DNA from: Paraburkholderia susongensis
GTDB taxonomy: Bacteria; Pseudomonadota; Gammaproteobacteria; Burkholderiales; Burkholderiaceae
Length of the DNA: 64,000 nucleotides
Direction of reading: 5' to 3'
Assembly (NCBI RefSeq): GCF_900177725.1
Contig: NZ_FXAT01000012.1
Coordinates: 62,001 to 126,000, forward strand
In this document: positions 25,265 through 33,932 of the stretch, in pieces
Layout of the letters: the number at the start of each line of letters is the position of its first letter
How positions within the stretch are numbered: position 1 is the first letter of the stretch
Translations under genes and position numbers: made by a program
The notes under the pieces: generated by a model
What the model was told of the DNA's origin: nothing
What the model saw: only the letters and a program-made list of their open reading frames with translations
The model's database searches: none

Positions 25265-26023
25265 TCAGGATCGGCCCGAACGGTTGCCGAATGCGTTGGC
25301 GCCCTCCTCGTAGTTGCCCGAGGCGAAGCAGAGCGACGTCAGCTCGTTCTCGTAGCGGATGCCCTGTTCGACGCTCATCGAAAGCGACGCGCGCACGGCC
25401 GCCTTGACCGACTGCGTCGCGATCGGGCTGAACTCGGCCATCCTGCGGCACAGCGCCAGCGCGCTTTCGAGGACGGCTTCGTCCTCGACCACCATCTCGA
25501 CCAGACCGATGCTGCGCGCCTCGTTCGCGTCGATCGTGTCGCCCGTCAGCAAGAGACGCATGGCCTGTCCGTAGCCGACGAGGCGCGGCAGCATCTGCGA
25601 CGCACCGCCGCCGCCCACCCAGCCGCGCAGCACTTCGGGCGCGCCGAACTTCGCGCTCCGGCCCGCGACGCGGACATCGGCGCCGAGCATCATCTCCAGG
25701 CCGCCGCCCAGCACCCATCCCTTCAATGCCGCGACGACGGGCTTGGTGAAGTCGCGGATCACCATCGCGTAATCGGTGCGGGCGCGAAATTCCCATGCCG
25801 TGCGATACGTCTTGAGCGAATGAAGATCGCTTCCCGCGCTGAATGCGCGCTCGCCTTCGCCGCGCAGCAGCACCGCGCGAATGGCGTCGTCGCGCTCGAT
25901 GTCTTGCCGGATGCCGACCAGCGTCTCCGTCATCTCGGGCGTCATCGCGTTCATCTTCTCCGGGCGATTGATGACGATCTCGGCAACCGCACCGTGTTTG
26001 CGCACCACCATGTGTTCCTGCAT
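25265..26023 (-). CDS. Enoyl-CoA hydratase/isomerase, version A
   Basis: A 252-residue crotonase-fold protein. The first oxyanion strand is GEGERAFSAGSDLHSL. The catalytic glutamate positions are filled by GGGLEMML and FGAPEVLRGW. The ATG at 26023 has AAGGAGG at five bases; it is the first gene of operon A. It should hydrate or isomerise an enoyl-CoA made after the CoA-transferase. A perfect palindrome lies 60 bases upstream. Confidence 0.87.
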   Translation of the reverse strand: MQEHMVVRKHGAVAEIVINRPEKMNAMTPEMTETLVGIRQDIERDDAIRAVLLRGEGERAFSAGSDLHSLKTYRTAWEFRARTDYAMVIRDFTKPVVAALKGWVLGGGLEMMLGADVRVAGRSAKFGAPEVLRGWVGGGGASQMLPRLVGYGQAMRLLLTGDTIDANEARSIGLVEMVVEDEAVLESALALCRRMAEFSPIATQSVKAAVRASLSMSVEQGIRYENELTSLCFASGNYEEGANAFGNRSGRS

Positions 26024-26351
26024 CGTGCCTCCTTTTTCCACTGCCGAAGCAGTGATGCCTCATTCGAGTTTTCCCCTATACTTACTTACTAGTAAGTATC
26101 TTTGTTTGGCGGACATTAACATCATTGCGGACCGGTACGCAACGGAATTTTTGAGGAGGAGGCGAATGAGACGCGCGCAGTCGTTTGCGGACGAGCCGAA
26201 GGAACAGCCTGCGAATGAGGGTCGTGTAAAATCAGCCGCGCAAAAGTACCGGATCAGCGAGCGCTGCACACCCCGCTCCGCACTATCCACGCCCGATGCT
26301 TCGCCCCGCATGAGGCCAAGTCTCCACTCCGATCCTCGCCGAGGTGAAACG
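26024..26351. promoter_or_regulatory. Divergent control region between operon A and the TetR gene
   Basis: An AT-richer stretch of 328 bases holding the palindrome at 26083-26098 and no convincing gene. Both the operon A promoter and the regulator promoter must lie here. Confidence 0.6.
26083..26098. promoter_or_regulatory. Perfect 16-bp palindrome, candidate TetR operator
   Basis: TACTTACTAGTAAGTA is exactly self-complementary, with no loop. It is 60 bases upstream of the operon A start and about 250 bases from the divergent TetR-type gene. Size and symmetry fit a TetR dimer site. Confidence 0.65.
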
Positions 26352-27005
26352 TTGAGTCAGAACGACAAAACCGACAAAACCAGTTCCGCGCCGAAGAAGG
26401 CCGCGATGTACGACAGCATCAAGGACGTGGCCAGGAAGCTCCTTATCGCGCACGGCTATCACAAGACGACGTTCGGCGTGATCGCCAAAGAACTGGGCAT
26501 CACGACGACCAACATCCACTATCACTTCGGCAACAAGAACAGCCTCGTCGAGGAAGTGGTGAAGGATTACGTGGCCGGGGCAATCGCCGGGCAGAAGACA
26601 ATCTGGCTCGATGAGACGATGTCGCTGCAGGAGAAGGTTCTGGCGGAAATCGCGTTCAACCGCACGCTTTACCGCAGATACAACCCGAGCGGCAGAACGC
26701 GCAAGCCGTGGAGTTTGATCGGACGTCTGCGCCTCGAAGGCGACGTCCTGACCGACGAGGCGCGCGCGGCGCTTGCCGGTTTCACCACCGAGATTCATGG
26801 GGCGATCGAATTCGCCGTCGAGCATGCGAGCCGCAGCGGCGAGCTGAAACGCGATACGCCGAAAGAAGACCTGATCTTTCTGCTGGCACATCTGGTCGAC
26901 AGTCTTTCGGTGTTTGCGCAGGACGCCGGCGGCTTCGAGCGCGTCGAGCAGTTCATGAAGTCTTTCTCGCGCGTGGTTCTGGCCAGGTACACCAATCCGA
27001 AGTGA
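26352..27005 (+). CDS. TetR-family regulator of operon A
   Basis: 217 residues from a TTG at 26352 preceded by GAGG. ATGs at 26310 and 26406 are alternative in-frame starts. The helix-turn-helix is ARKLLIAHGYHKTTFGVIAK then ELGITTTNIHYHFGNKNSLV, the standard TetR signature. The C-terminal ligand domain (about 80-217) resembles AcrR-type regulators. It is divergent from operon A and probably represses it through the palindrome at 26083. An acyl-CoA or pathway acid could be the inducer (inference). Confidence 0.82.
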   Translation: MSQNDKTDKTSSAPKKAAMYDSIKDVARKLLIAHGYHKTTFGVIAKELGITTTNIHYHFGNKNSLVEEVVKDYVAGAIAGQKTIWLDETMSLQEKVLAEIAFNRTLYRRYNPSGRTRKPWSLIGRLRLEGDVLTDEARAALAGFTTEIHGAIEFAVEHASRSGELKRDTPKEDLIFLLAHLVDSLSVFAQDAGGFERVEQFMKSFSRVVLARYTNPK

Positions 27006-27070
27006 CGGGACGACGTCCCTTTTGACCGCATAAAGATAACTTCCGACGACCCGAAAACGTCATTGCCCGC

Positions 27071-27099
27071 TGGACAATTAGATCGATCTACCTTATTGT
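27071..27099 (+). promoter_or_regulatory. Promoter of the 27138 operon
   Basis: TGGACA (27071-27076), a 17-base spacer, and TATTGT (27094-27099), 39 bases before the gene start. The whole operator at 27079-27090 lies inside the spacer, so a bound repressor would block RNA polymerase. Confidence 0.55.
27079..27090. promoter_or_regulatory. TAGATCGATCTA operator, site 1
   Basis: A perfect 12-base palindrome with the central CpG usual for LacI-family operators. The same 12 bases occur at 30174 and 45170, each before a pathway operon. A given 12-mer is expected about 0.004 times in a window this size. Confidence 0.8.
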
Positions 27100-27137
27100 C
27101 TCCGGGTGTCATCGACGTGACCGGACGGAGACAATAG

Positions 27138-28184
27138 ATGAGCGAAACCGGCTTCAATATCGCCGTGGTCGGTGCGGGCATGGCATCCGCGCCGCATCTG
27201 GCGAGCCTTCTGGAATTGCGGAATCGGGCGACCGTGCGCCACGTCGTCGCGCGTTCCGAGGAGCGCGCAGGCGCGTTCGCCCGTCAATTGCCGCACGCCC
27301 GCGTGACGCTGGATCTCGACACCGCGCTCGCGGACGAAAACATCAACGGCGTGCTGCTGCTGACTCCGCCGAACACGCATCTGGAACTCGGCACCAAGAT
27401 CGCGGCGGCCGGCAAGCATCTGCTGATCGAGAAACCGATCGACGTCACTACTTCCCGCGCGCGCGAACTGGTCGCGATATGCGAAGAGCACGGCATCGTC
27501 GCGGCGGCGGTACTGCAGCACCGGACACGCGAAGCATCGCGCAAGCTGCGCCAGCTGCTCGACGCACGCGCGCTAGGCGACATCCACAGCGCGGGCATCG
27601 CCGTTCCGTGGTGGCGTCCGCAGTCCTATTACGATGAACCCGGGCGCGGCACGCTGGCCCGCGACGGCGGTGGCGTGCTGATGACGCAGGCTATCCACAC
27701 GCTGGATCTTTTCTTGTGGCTGGTCGGCCGCCCTGACGAAGTCTTTTCATACGCGATAACCAGCCGGGGACACCAGATGGAATGCGAGGACACCGTGGCG
27801 GGCGTCATGAAATATCGAAGCGGCTGCGTCGCGTCGCTGCACGCCAGCACAGCGATCTTCCCCGGCTTTCCCGAACGCATCGAAATCAGCGGCAGCAACG
27901 GCAGCGCCACGCTCAGCGGCGGCAGGCTCACCGTGCATTACACGAACGGCACCGTGATGGCGGAAGGCGAAACGGCTTCGCTCGGTTCCGGGGCAAACCC
28001 GATGGCCTTCTCGCATCACGCGCACCAGGCCGTCATCGCCAATTTCATCGACGCCGCCACGCACGGAGCCGAGCCGGTCGCCTCACTGAAGAGCGCGCTC
28101 GACGTCCATCTGCTGATCGACGCGCTGATTGCGTCGTCGGCCAATCATCGACCCATGCCCATCAACCCAGGTTCGCCATCATGA
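27138..28184 (+). CDS. Gfo/Idh/MocA-family oxidoreductase
   Basis: A 348-residue NAD(P)-dependent dehydrogenase. The nucleotide-binding loop is AVVGAGMASAPHLASL. The sugar-dehydrogenase motif EKPIDVTTSRARELV contains the catalytic Lys region, and a C-terminal alpha/beta domain carries the substrate site (GGVLMTQAIHTLDLFLWLVG). Such enzymes oxidise polyols, inositols and sugar acids. It is the first gene of an operon controlled by operator site 1. Its stop overlaps the following ATG (ATGA). Confidence 0.88.
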   Translation: MSETGFNIAVVGAGMASAPHLASLLELRNRATVRHVVARSEERAGAFARQLPHARVTLDLDTALADENINGVLLLTPPNTHLELGTKIAAAGKHLLIEKPIDVTTSRARELVAICEEHGIVAAAVLQHRTREASRKLRQLLDARALGDIHSAGIAVPWWRPQSYYDEPGRGTLARDGGGVLMTQAIHTLDLFLWLVGRPDEVFSYAITSRGHQMECEDTVAGVMKYRSGCVASLHASTAIFPGFPERIEISGSNGSATLSGGRLTVHYTNGTVMAEGETASLGSGANPMAFSHHAHQAVIANFIDAATHGAEPVASLKSALDVHLLIDALIASSANHRPMPINPGSPS

Positions 28185-28996
28185 CTTCCATATTGAATGC
28201 CGCCGTCGCCGGAGACACTCGCCTCTTCGCCATCGTCGGCAACCCGATCGCGCAAGCGCGCTCGCCGCTGGTTTTCAACGAGATCTTTCAGCGCATGGGC
28301 CTGAATGCGGTGCTCGTGCCCATGCAGATTCCCGCCGCGTCGCTCGCGACGGCGATCGCCGGGCTGAAGACCATCGGCAATCTCGATGGCATCGTCGTCA
28401 CGGTGCCGCACAAGATATCGATGACCGGCCTCGTCGACCGGCTGCTGCCCATCGCGCAGAAAGTGGGCGCCATCAATTGCATGCGCCGCACCGAATCCGG
28501 CGAGTGGATCGGCGAGATGTACGACGGCGAGGGCTTCACGCGCGGACTGAGCAAACAGGGCCACGAGCCGCGCGGCATGTCGGTGTTTCAGGCGGGCGCC
28601 GGCGGAGCCGGAAAGGCGCTGGCCCATGCGCTGGCCAGCGCGGGTGTGAAATCGCTGCAATTGATCGACGTGGACCGGGCGAAGCAGGACGCGCTGATCG
28701 CGGAGCTCGCGCAGGCTTATCCGGGGCTGAACGTCTCGGCCGGGAGCACCGAACCCGAGGGCGTCGATATGGTCGTCAACGCCACGCCTTGCGGCATGAC
28801 CGGCGACGATCCGCTGCCGTTCAGCATCGACCGGCTGGACCGCCGTGTCCTGGTGGCGGACATCATCATGAAGCCGGAACGGACCCAGTTGCTGTGTCAC
28901 GCCGAAGAACGCGGCCACCGCATCCATCTTGGGCGCCATCTGCTGGAGAATCAGGCGGAAATCGTCGCCGAGTTTTTCGGCCTCAAGCCGATCTGA
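28181..28996 (+). CDS. Shikimate-dehydrogenase-like oxidoreductase, version B
   Basis: A 271-residue paralogue of the protein at 21309. Lys78 (VVTVPHK) and Asp115 (GEMYDGEG) of the AroE catalytic pair are conserved, and the glycine-rich GAGGAGKALAHALA binds the cofactor. The substrate-binding motif is NPIAQARSP, so the first carboxylate-holding Ser is Ala. It is translationally coupled to the Gfo/Idh/MocA gene and precedes the LacI gene by 64 bases. Two dehydrogenases in tandem suggest two successive oxidations of a hydroxylated substrate. Confidence 0.83.
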   Translation: MTSILNAAVAGDTRLFAIVGNPIAQARSPLVFNEIFQRMGLNAVLVPMQIPAASLATAIAGLKTIGNLDGIVVTVPHKISMTGLVDRLLPIAQKVGAINCMRRTESGEWIGEMYDGEGFTRGLSKQGHEPRGMSVFQAGAGGAGKALAHALASAGVKSLQLIDVDRAKQDALIAELAQAYPGLNVSAGSTEPEGVDMVVNATPCGMTGDDPLPFSIDRLDRRVLVADIIMKPERTQLLCHAEERGHRIHLGRHLLENQAEIVAEFFGLKPI

Positions 28997-29060
28997 CCGG
29001 GAACGGGGCCTTGCGGCCGATTCGGATACACTCTGGGCATATGACTCATCGACCGTTCCA

Positions 29061-30089
29061 ATGACCCGAGGCAAACCAGGTTCTCCCGTCACCCTGCTGG
29101 ATATCGCCAACGATCTCGGCCTCTCCAGGGCAACTGTCTCGCTCGTGCTGCGCAACAGCCCGCGCATCTCCGAAGCCACGCGGGAGCGCGTACTGGAAGC
29201 GTTCAAGCGCAAAGGCTACGTCTACAACCGCCACGCGGCGGGCATGCGCAGCAATCAGACGAACACCGTCGGCGTCGTCGTCAACGACATCGCCAACCCT
29301 TACTTCAGCATGCTGGTGCGAGCCATCGAGGCCAGCCTCAGCACGCAGGGATTCGTCACGCTGCTCGGCAATACCGACGAATCGCTCGAGCGGCAAAGCC
29401 GCTTTTTCGACACCGTGAGGCAGCACAACATCGACGGCCTCATCGTCTGTCCGACCGAATCGACCACCGCCGCGCAGATGCGCCAGGTGCTTGCGTGGGG
29501 GATTCCGTGCGTGTTCGCATCGCGCTATGTCGCCGGGCTTCAGGCCGATTACGTCGGCGTGGACAATCGCCGCGGCATGGCGCTCGCGACCTCGCATCTG
29601 ATTTCGCTCGGCCATCGACGCATCGCGATGATCGGCGGCATCATGCACGCCTCCACCGGCAGCGACCGGGCCGAGGGCTATCGCGAGGCGCTGCGCGCCG
29701 CGAAGATCAAGCTCGACGAGCGGCTGCTCGTGCCGTCGCCGCTGACGCGTGACGACGGCAAGCGCATCATCACCGAACTCCTCAATCTGAAGAATCCGCC
29801 GACGGCCGTGGTGTGCGGCAACGACATCGTCGCCTTCGGCGTGATGCTCGGTCTGCGCGCCCACGGCATCGAGCCCGGCGCCGACTTCGGCGTCGTGGGC
29901 TTCGACGACGTGCCCGAAGCTTCGCTTTGGGAGCCGCCGCTCACCACGGTCCAGGTCTTGCAGGACGACATCGGCCGCGCCGCCGCCGACCTGCTGCTCA
30001 AGCGCATGACGGAGCCATCGCGCACGCCCACGCGCATCGTCTCCGAGCCCGTTCTCGTCATACGCGGAACCTGCGGCGCGCGCAAATAA
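29061..30089 (+). CDS. LacI-family regulator of pathway version B
   Basis: 342 residues. The helix-turn-helix is VTLLDIANDLGLSRATVSLV. The hinge region (residues about 45-60, VYNRHAAGMRSNQTNTVGVV) leads to a periplasmic-binding-like ligand domain ending VVGFDDVPEASLWEPPLTTV. It is the third gene behind operator site 1, so it is probably autoregulated. The three identical palindromes with central CpG are the expected targets. The inducer is likely the sugar-like or cyclic acid imported by the TRAP system. Confidence 0.9.
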   Translation: MTRGKPGSPVTLLDIANDLGLSRATVSLVLRNSPRISEATRERVLEAFKRKGYVYNRHAAGMRSNQTNTVGVVVNDIANPYFSMLVRAIEASLSTQGFVTLLGNTDESLERQSRFFDTVRQHNIDGLIVCPTESTTAAQMRQVLAWGIPCVFASRYVAGLQADYVGVDNRRGMALATSHLISLGHRRIAMIGGIMHASTGSDRAEGYREALRAAKIKLDERLLVPSPLTRDDGKRIITELLNLKNPPTAVVCGNDIVAFGVMLGLRAHGIEPGADFGVVGFDDVPEASLWEPPLTTVQVLQDDIGRAAADLLLKRMTEPSRTPTRIVSEPVLVIRGTCGARK

Positions 30090-30173
30090 CCGTTTCAACC
30101 CCGAACACGCTCCGTTCGGGTTTCCCTTAGCAAAATCCACTTGCACCGCATCGGCACTGCTTTTACCCTATAG

Positions 30174-30185
30174 TAGATCGATCTA
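30174..30185. promoter_or_regulatory. TAGATCGATCTA operator, site 2
   Basis: Identical to sites 1 and 3. It overlaps a TATAGT (30169-30174) that could be a -10 element and lies 121 bases before the TRAP binding-protein gene. Confidence 0.78.
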
Positions 30186-30294
30186 ACTCGCTTTCGCAGT
30201 CTGACGCGGCAGCAACGCGGCCGGTTTTGGCCGTCTTTCCGCGCCGCCTTCATCGCAGTTCAATATGGACACCAGAACCATAGGAATCCGATAT

Positions 30295-31281
30295 ATGCGT
30301 GACTACCTTCTCTCTCGCCGCAGGATGTTGATGCTCACTGCTGCGTCCGCGGCCGCGGGTTGCCTGCCGCGCGTCGCCAGTGCGCAAAGCCAGACGATCC
30401 GTATCGGCGATGTCGTGGATCGCCACAATCCGGAAGTCATCACCGAGAACGTGATGGCCAAGCGGCTGAAGGAAACGACCGGCTTCGACGCACGGGTGTT
30501 TCCGGACGGCGTCCTCGGTTCTCATACCCGCATGAACGAGCAACTGCGCAACGGCACGCTCGAGGTCACGGTCACGAACGTGGCGGACCTCGAAGGCTAC
30601 GACAAGCGTCTGGGCCTGTTCGCCATGCCGTTCGCGTTTCCCGACCGGCAATCGCTCTTCGCGGCTCAGGACGGCGCGCTCGGCAAGGCCTACGCCGGCA
30701 TCCTCGACAATCTCGGCTTCGTGCTGCTGGGCTGGTTCGACTCGGGCTTGCGCAGCGTCTACAACCGCACCCGCCCCATCCACGAACCCGGCGATCTGAA
30801 GGGCCTGAAGATCCGCACACAGGGCAACCAGATCATGATCGCGACGTTCAATCAGCTCGGCGCGCAGGCAACGCCGCTGGACACGACCCAGATCTACTCC
30901 GCGCTACAGCAGGGCGTCGTCGACGGCGCCGAGAACTCGGTCACCTTTTTCGTCCAGCAGCACCATAGCGAAGTGGCGAAGTACTACTCGTACACGGACC
31001 ACTTCTTCTCGATCGATCCGATGCTGGCCAGCAAGAAGTGGTTCGATGCGCTCGAGCCCAGGAAGCAGGACGCCGTGAAGGAAGCCGCCGCGCAGGCTCA
31101 GCAGCATGAGCGGGAGCTGTGGCTGGCTTCGGATGCGAAAAATCTGGCCGAAGCGAAAAAGTCCGGCGTCGCGTTCAACGACACGAACCTCCCCGCGTTC
31201 CAGGCAGCGGTCAAACCGGTCTATTCAAAGTACCGCTCGAACTTTGCCGAACTGGCCAGCTACCTACCAGCTCTCGGATAA
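30295..31281 (+). CDS. TRAP transporter solute-binding protein (DctP type)
   Basis: 328 residues from ATG 30295 (GGAA upstream; an ATG at 30265 is possible). An N-terminal export signal with an Arg cluster (SRRRMLMLTAASAAAG) is followed by a DctP-type domain: LNGTLEV-like substrate region near residue 90, and QIYSALQQGVVDGAENSVTF, the family signature that holds the carboxylate-binding region. It captures a carboxylated substrate in the periplasm. First gene of the long operon that runs to 42287. Confidence 0.9.
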   Translation: MRDYLLSRRRMLMLTAASAAAGCLPRVASAQSQTIRIGDVVDRHNPEVITENVMAKRLKETTGFDARVFPDGVLGSHTRMNEQLRNGTLEVTVTNVADLEGYDKRLGLFAMPFAFPDRQSLFAAQDGALGKAYAGILDNLGFVLLGWFDSGLRSVYNRTRPIHEPGDLKGLKIRTQGNQIMIATFNQLGAQATPLDTTQIYSALQQGVVDGAENSVTFFVQQHHSEVAKYYSYTDHFFSIDPMLASKKWFDALEPRKQDAVKEAAAQAQQHERELWLASDAKNLAEAKKSGVAFNDTNLPAFQAAVKPVYSKYRSNFAELASYLPALG

Positions 31282-31301
31282 CCAGCCACAGGTTCCCCGA
31301 C

Positions 31302-31862
31302 ATGAAACCCGAACCGCATTCGCGCGTGCCCCGGGACAGCATCAACAACGCTGCGGTGTTTCGCGTACTCGCGAGCGCCGAAGACATGCTGATTGCCGTC
31401 CTCGTTTTTGCGATCTTCTGCGTCGTGCTGGCAGGCATCCTGTCCCGCTTCGTTTTCCACGTCTCGCTGTCGTGGAACATCGAGGTCAGCGTCACGTTGA
31501 TGATCTGGATGACCTTCATCGGCATCGCGGTCGGGGTGCGCGACCGGGTGCACGTCGCCTTCGAGCTCTTCGAAGAAAAACTGAGCGGCCGCTGGCTCGC
31601 GCTGGCGTCCTTCGTCCAGATGCTGCTGATGGGCTTCCTGCTGGTCGCGCTCGCCTGGGGCGGTTGGCAGTTCATGCAGCTCGGGCTCAACCAGATCACG
31701 CCGAGCGGCATCCCGCAATGGATCTCGTTCGCCGCCATCCCGGCGGGCAGCGCGCTGGGGCTGCTGCACCTGCTGGCCCACGCATGGGACGTGGCCGTCA
31801 ATGTCGATCTGGACACCGGGGCGCGGCATGGCCACGGCCATACCGAGACGAGGACGCAATGA
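31302..31862 (+). CDS. TRAP transporter small permease (DctQ type)
   Basis: 186 residues with four hydrophobic helices. The usual DctQ features are present: an early SWNIEVSVTLMIWMTFIGIA helix and the charged VGVRDRVHVAFELFEEKLSG loop. The start follows the binding-protein stop by 20 bases, and the stop overlaps the large-permease ATG (ATGA). Confidence 0.9.
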   Translation: MKPEPHSRVPRDSINNAAVFRVLASAEDMLIAVLVFAIFCVVLAGILSRFVFHVSLSWNIEVSVTLMIWMTFIGIAVGVRDRVHVAFELFEEKLSGRWLALASFVQMLLMGFLLVALAWGGWQFMQLGLNQITPSGIPQWISFAAIPAGSALGLLHLLAHAWDVAVNVDLDTGARHGHGHTETRTQ

Positions 31863-33124
31863 TTCTTACCGTCGGACTACTCGCGCTGTTCGTGCTCGTC
31901 GGCGCGCCGATCATCGCATCGCTGGGCGTGGTGGGCACTATCGACGGCCTGCTCAACGGCCTGCCGCTGACCAACATCGCCCAGGCGATGTATCACGGCG
32001 TCGACTCGTTCACGCTGCTCGCCGTGCCTCTGTTCATCCTCGCGGGCGAGATTCTGTTTCACTCGGGCTCGGCGGGACGTCTGGTCAATTTCATGAATCT
32101 GCTGGTGGGACGCGTGCCCGGCGGGCTGGGCGTGAGCGCCGTCGCCTCGACGATGGTGTTCTCCGGGCTCAGCGGTTCGGTCAACGCGGATGCCGCCGCG
32201 ATCAGTTCGGCCATGCTGCCTTCGATGGAAAAGGCCGGCTACCGCAAGGAATGGTCGTCCGCGATCATCGCGGCGGCGGCCGGGACCGGCATCCTGATTC
32301 CGCCGTCGATCACCATCATCGTGCTGGCGACCGTCGCGAACATGTCGGTCACCAAGTTGTTCCTCGCGGCGACGCTGCCCGCGATCCTGGTCGGCGTCAC
32401 GAAGATGTTCATCATCATGTACCGGGCGCGCTCGGAGCCGCCGGTGGCGCCGGTCCACTTCAGCGTGCGCGAGCTGGGCCGGGCGTTCGTGCTCGCCATC
32501 CCGGCGCTGGGCGCGCCGATCATCATCCTCGGCGGGATCTTCATGGGCTTCTTCACGGCGTCCGAATCCGCGGCAGCGGCAGTGGCCTACGTGACGATCA
32601 TCACGCTGTTGCAGCGATCGATCCCCCATCGCGCGTGGGTGGGCATCCTGATCAAGGCCGGCCGCACCAGTGCGATCGTGCTGTCGCTGGTGGGAGTCGC
32701 GCAGATTATGGGGTACATGCTCGCGTACAACTCGGTGGGCGAGCAGGTGGCCGATTTCGCGTCGCAACTGACCGGCAACAAGTTCATTTTCACGGTGTTC
32801 ATCGTGGTGGTGTTCTGGCTGCTGGGCGCCCTTCTCGACGGCATTCCCGCGCTCATCCTGCTGATTCCGCTGTTCCTGCCGATCGCGCAGGACGCCGGCT
32901 TCAGCGACATCCACTTCGCGATCCTGGCCATCGCCATCGTCGGCATCTCGCTCGTGACGCCGCCGATCGGCACGGCCTGTTTCATTGTCACCGGCGTCGC
33001 CAACATCAAGATGGTGAATCTGGTACGGCCCATGCTGCCATTCATGGGCATCATGTTCGTGACCATCCTGCTGCTGGCTTTCGTGCCGGCGTTCTCCGAA
33101 TGGCTACCTCATCTCCTGTACTAG
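31859..33124 (+). CDS. TRAP transporter large permease (DctM type)
   Basis: 421 residues and about twelve helices, with the family motifs LSGSVNADAAAISSAMLPSM and IPPSITIIVLATVANMSVTK and the end SLVTPPIGTACFIVTGVANI. It uses the sodium or proton gradient to move the substrate captured by the binding protein. It overlaps dctQ by four bases and the following SDR gene by 25 bases. Compare the truncated DctM remnant at 18993. Confidence 0.92.
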   Translation: MILTVGLLALFVLVGAPIIASLGVVGTIDGLLNGLPLTNIAQAMYHGVDSFTLLAVPLFILAGEILFHSGSAGRLVNFMNLLVGRVPGGLGVSAVASTMVFSGLSGSVNADAAAISSAMLPSMEKAGYRKEWSSAIIAAAAGTGILIPPSITIIVLATVANMSVTKLFLAATLPAILVGVTKMFIIMYRARSEPPVAPVHFSVRELGRAFVLAIPALGAPIIILGGIFMGFFTASESAAAAVAYVTIITLLQRSIPHRAWVGILIKAGRTSAIVLSLVGVAQIMGYMLAYNSVGEQVADFASQLTGNKFIFTVFIVVVFWLLGALLDGIPALILLIPLFLPIAQDAGFSDIHFAILAIAIVGISLVTPPIGTACFIVTGVANIKMVNLVRPMLPFMGIMFVTILLLAFVPAFSEWLPHLLY

Positions 33125-33894
33125 CGCCGCGCCACGGACGGCCGCTGGCGCTCGTCACGGGCGCGCGCCGCGGCATCGGCGCAAGCATCGCGGCCGAGCT
33201 GGCGCAGCGCGGCTTCGACCTTGCATTGATCGACATCGATGAGGACGGTGCGCGCGAAACGCTGGCTGCCGTGGAATCGCACGGCGCACGCGCACGCTTC
33301 TACCGGCACGATCTGGCCGATGGCGTCGCGCATCGCGCACTGGTCGAACGCATCGTCTCGGAGAGCGGCCCGATCGCCTGCCTGGTCAACAACGCGGGCG
33401 TGTCCGCCGACCAGCGCGGCGACCTGCTGGAACTCGGCGAACGCTCGTATGACCGGGTCGTCGACATCAACATGCGCGGAACGTTCTTTCTCACTCAGGC
33501 CGTGGCGCGCCACATGGCCACGACCGCCAGCGACGACGCGCGCAGCATCGTCACGGTCTCGTCGGTCAGCGCCGAACTGGCGTCGACGGAGCGCGGCGAA
33601 TACTGCATGTCCAAGGCCGGGTTGGGCATGCTCACCAAGCTTTTCGCGCTGCGCCTCGCACCGCTCTCCATCGGCGTGTTCGAAGTGCGGCCCGGCATCA
33701 TCCGCACACCGATGACGGAAGCCGTCGCCGCGCGCTACGACGAACGCATCGCCGAAGGGATCGTTCCAATGCGGCGCTGGGGCGTTCCACAGGACGTCGC
33801 CTCGGCCGTGGCGACATTGGCCTCAGGGCAGATGGCGTTCGCCACGGGCAGCGTGCTCAACATCGACGGCGCGCTGTCCATCCCGCGCCTGTGA
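33100..33894 (+). CDS. Short-chain dehydrogenase/reductase
   Basis: 264 residues. The cofactor motif is TGARRGIGASIA, NNAG is present, and the catalytic Tyr-Lys pair is in ERGEYCMSKAG. It is a paralogue of the SDR at 43158: both share RGDLLE, GTFFLTQAVARxM and the unusual ERGEYCMSK catalytic segment. It starts inside the end of dctM. It may oxidise the 3-hydroxyacyl-CoA or the free hydroxy acid of the pathway. Confidence 0.87.
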   Translation: MATSSPVLAPRHGRPLALVTGARRGIGASIAAELAQRGFDLALIDIDEDGARETLAAVESHGARARFYRHDLADGVAHRALVERIVSESGPIACLVNNAGVSADQRGDLLELGERSYDRVVDINMRGTFFLTQAVARHMATTASDDARSIVTVSSVSAELASTERGEYCMSKAGLGMLTKLFALRLAPLSIGVFEVRPGIIRTPMTEAVAARYDERIAEGIVPMRRWGVPQDVASAVATLASGQMAFATGSVLNIDGALSIPRL

Positions 33895-33932
33895 GCCTCG
33901 ACGCACTTTCATTCCAATTCACCGATCGCGAC

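Noticed and set aside
31801..33100. Upstream in-frame extension of the SDR gene through the whole DctM gene
   Set aside because: It is DctM read in another frame; the SDR begins at the ATG at 33100.
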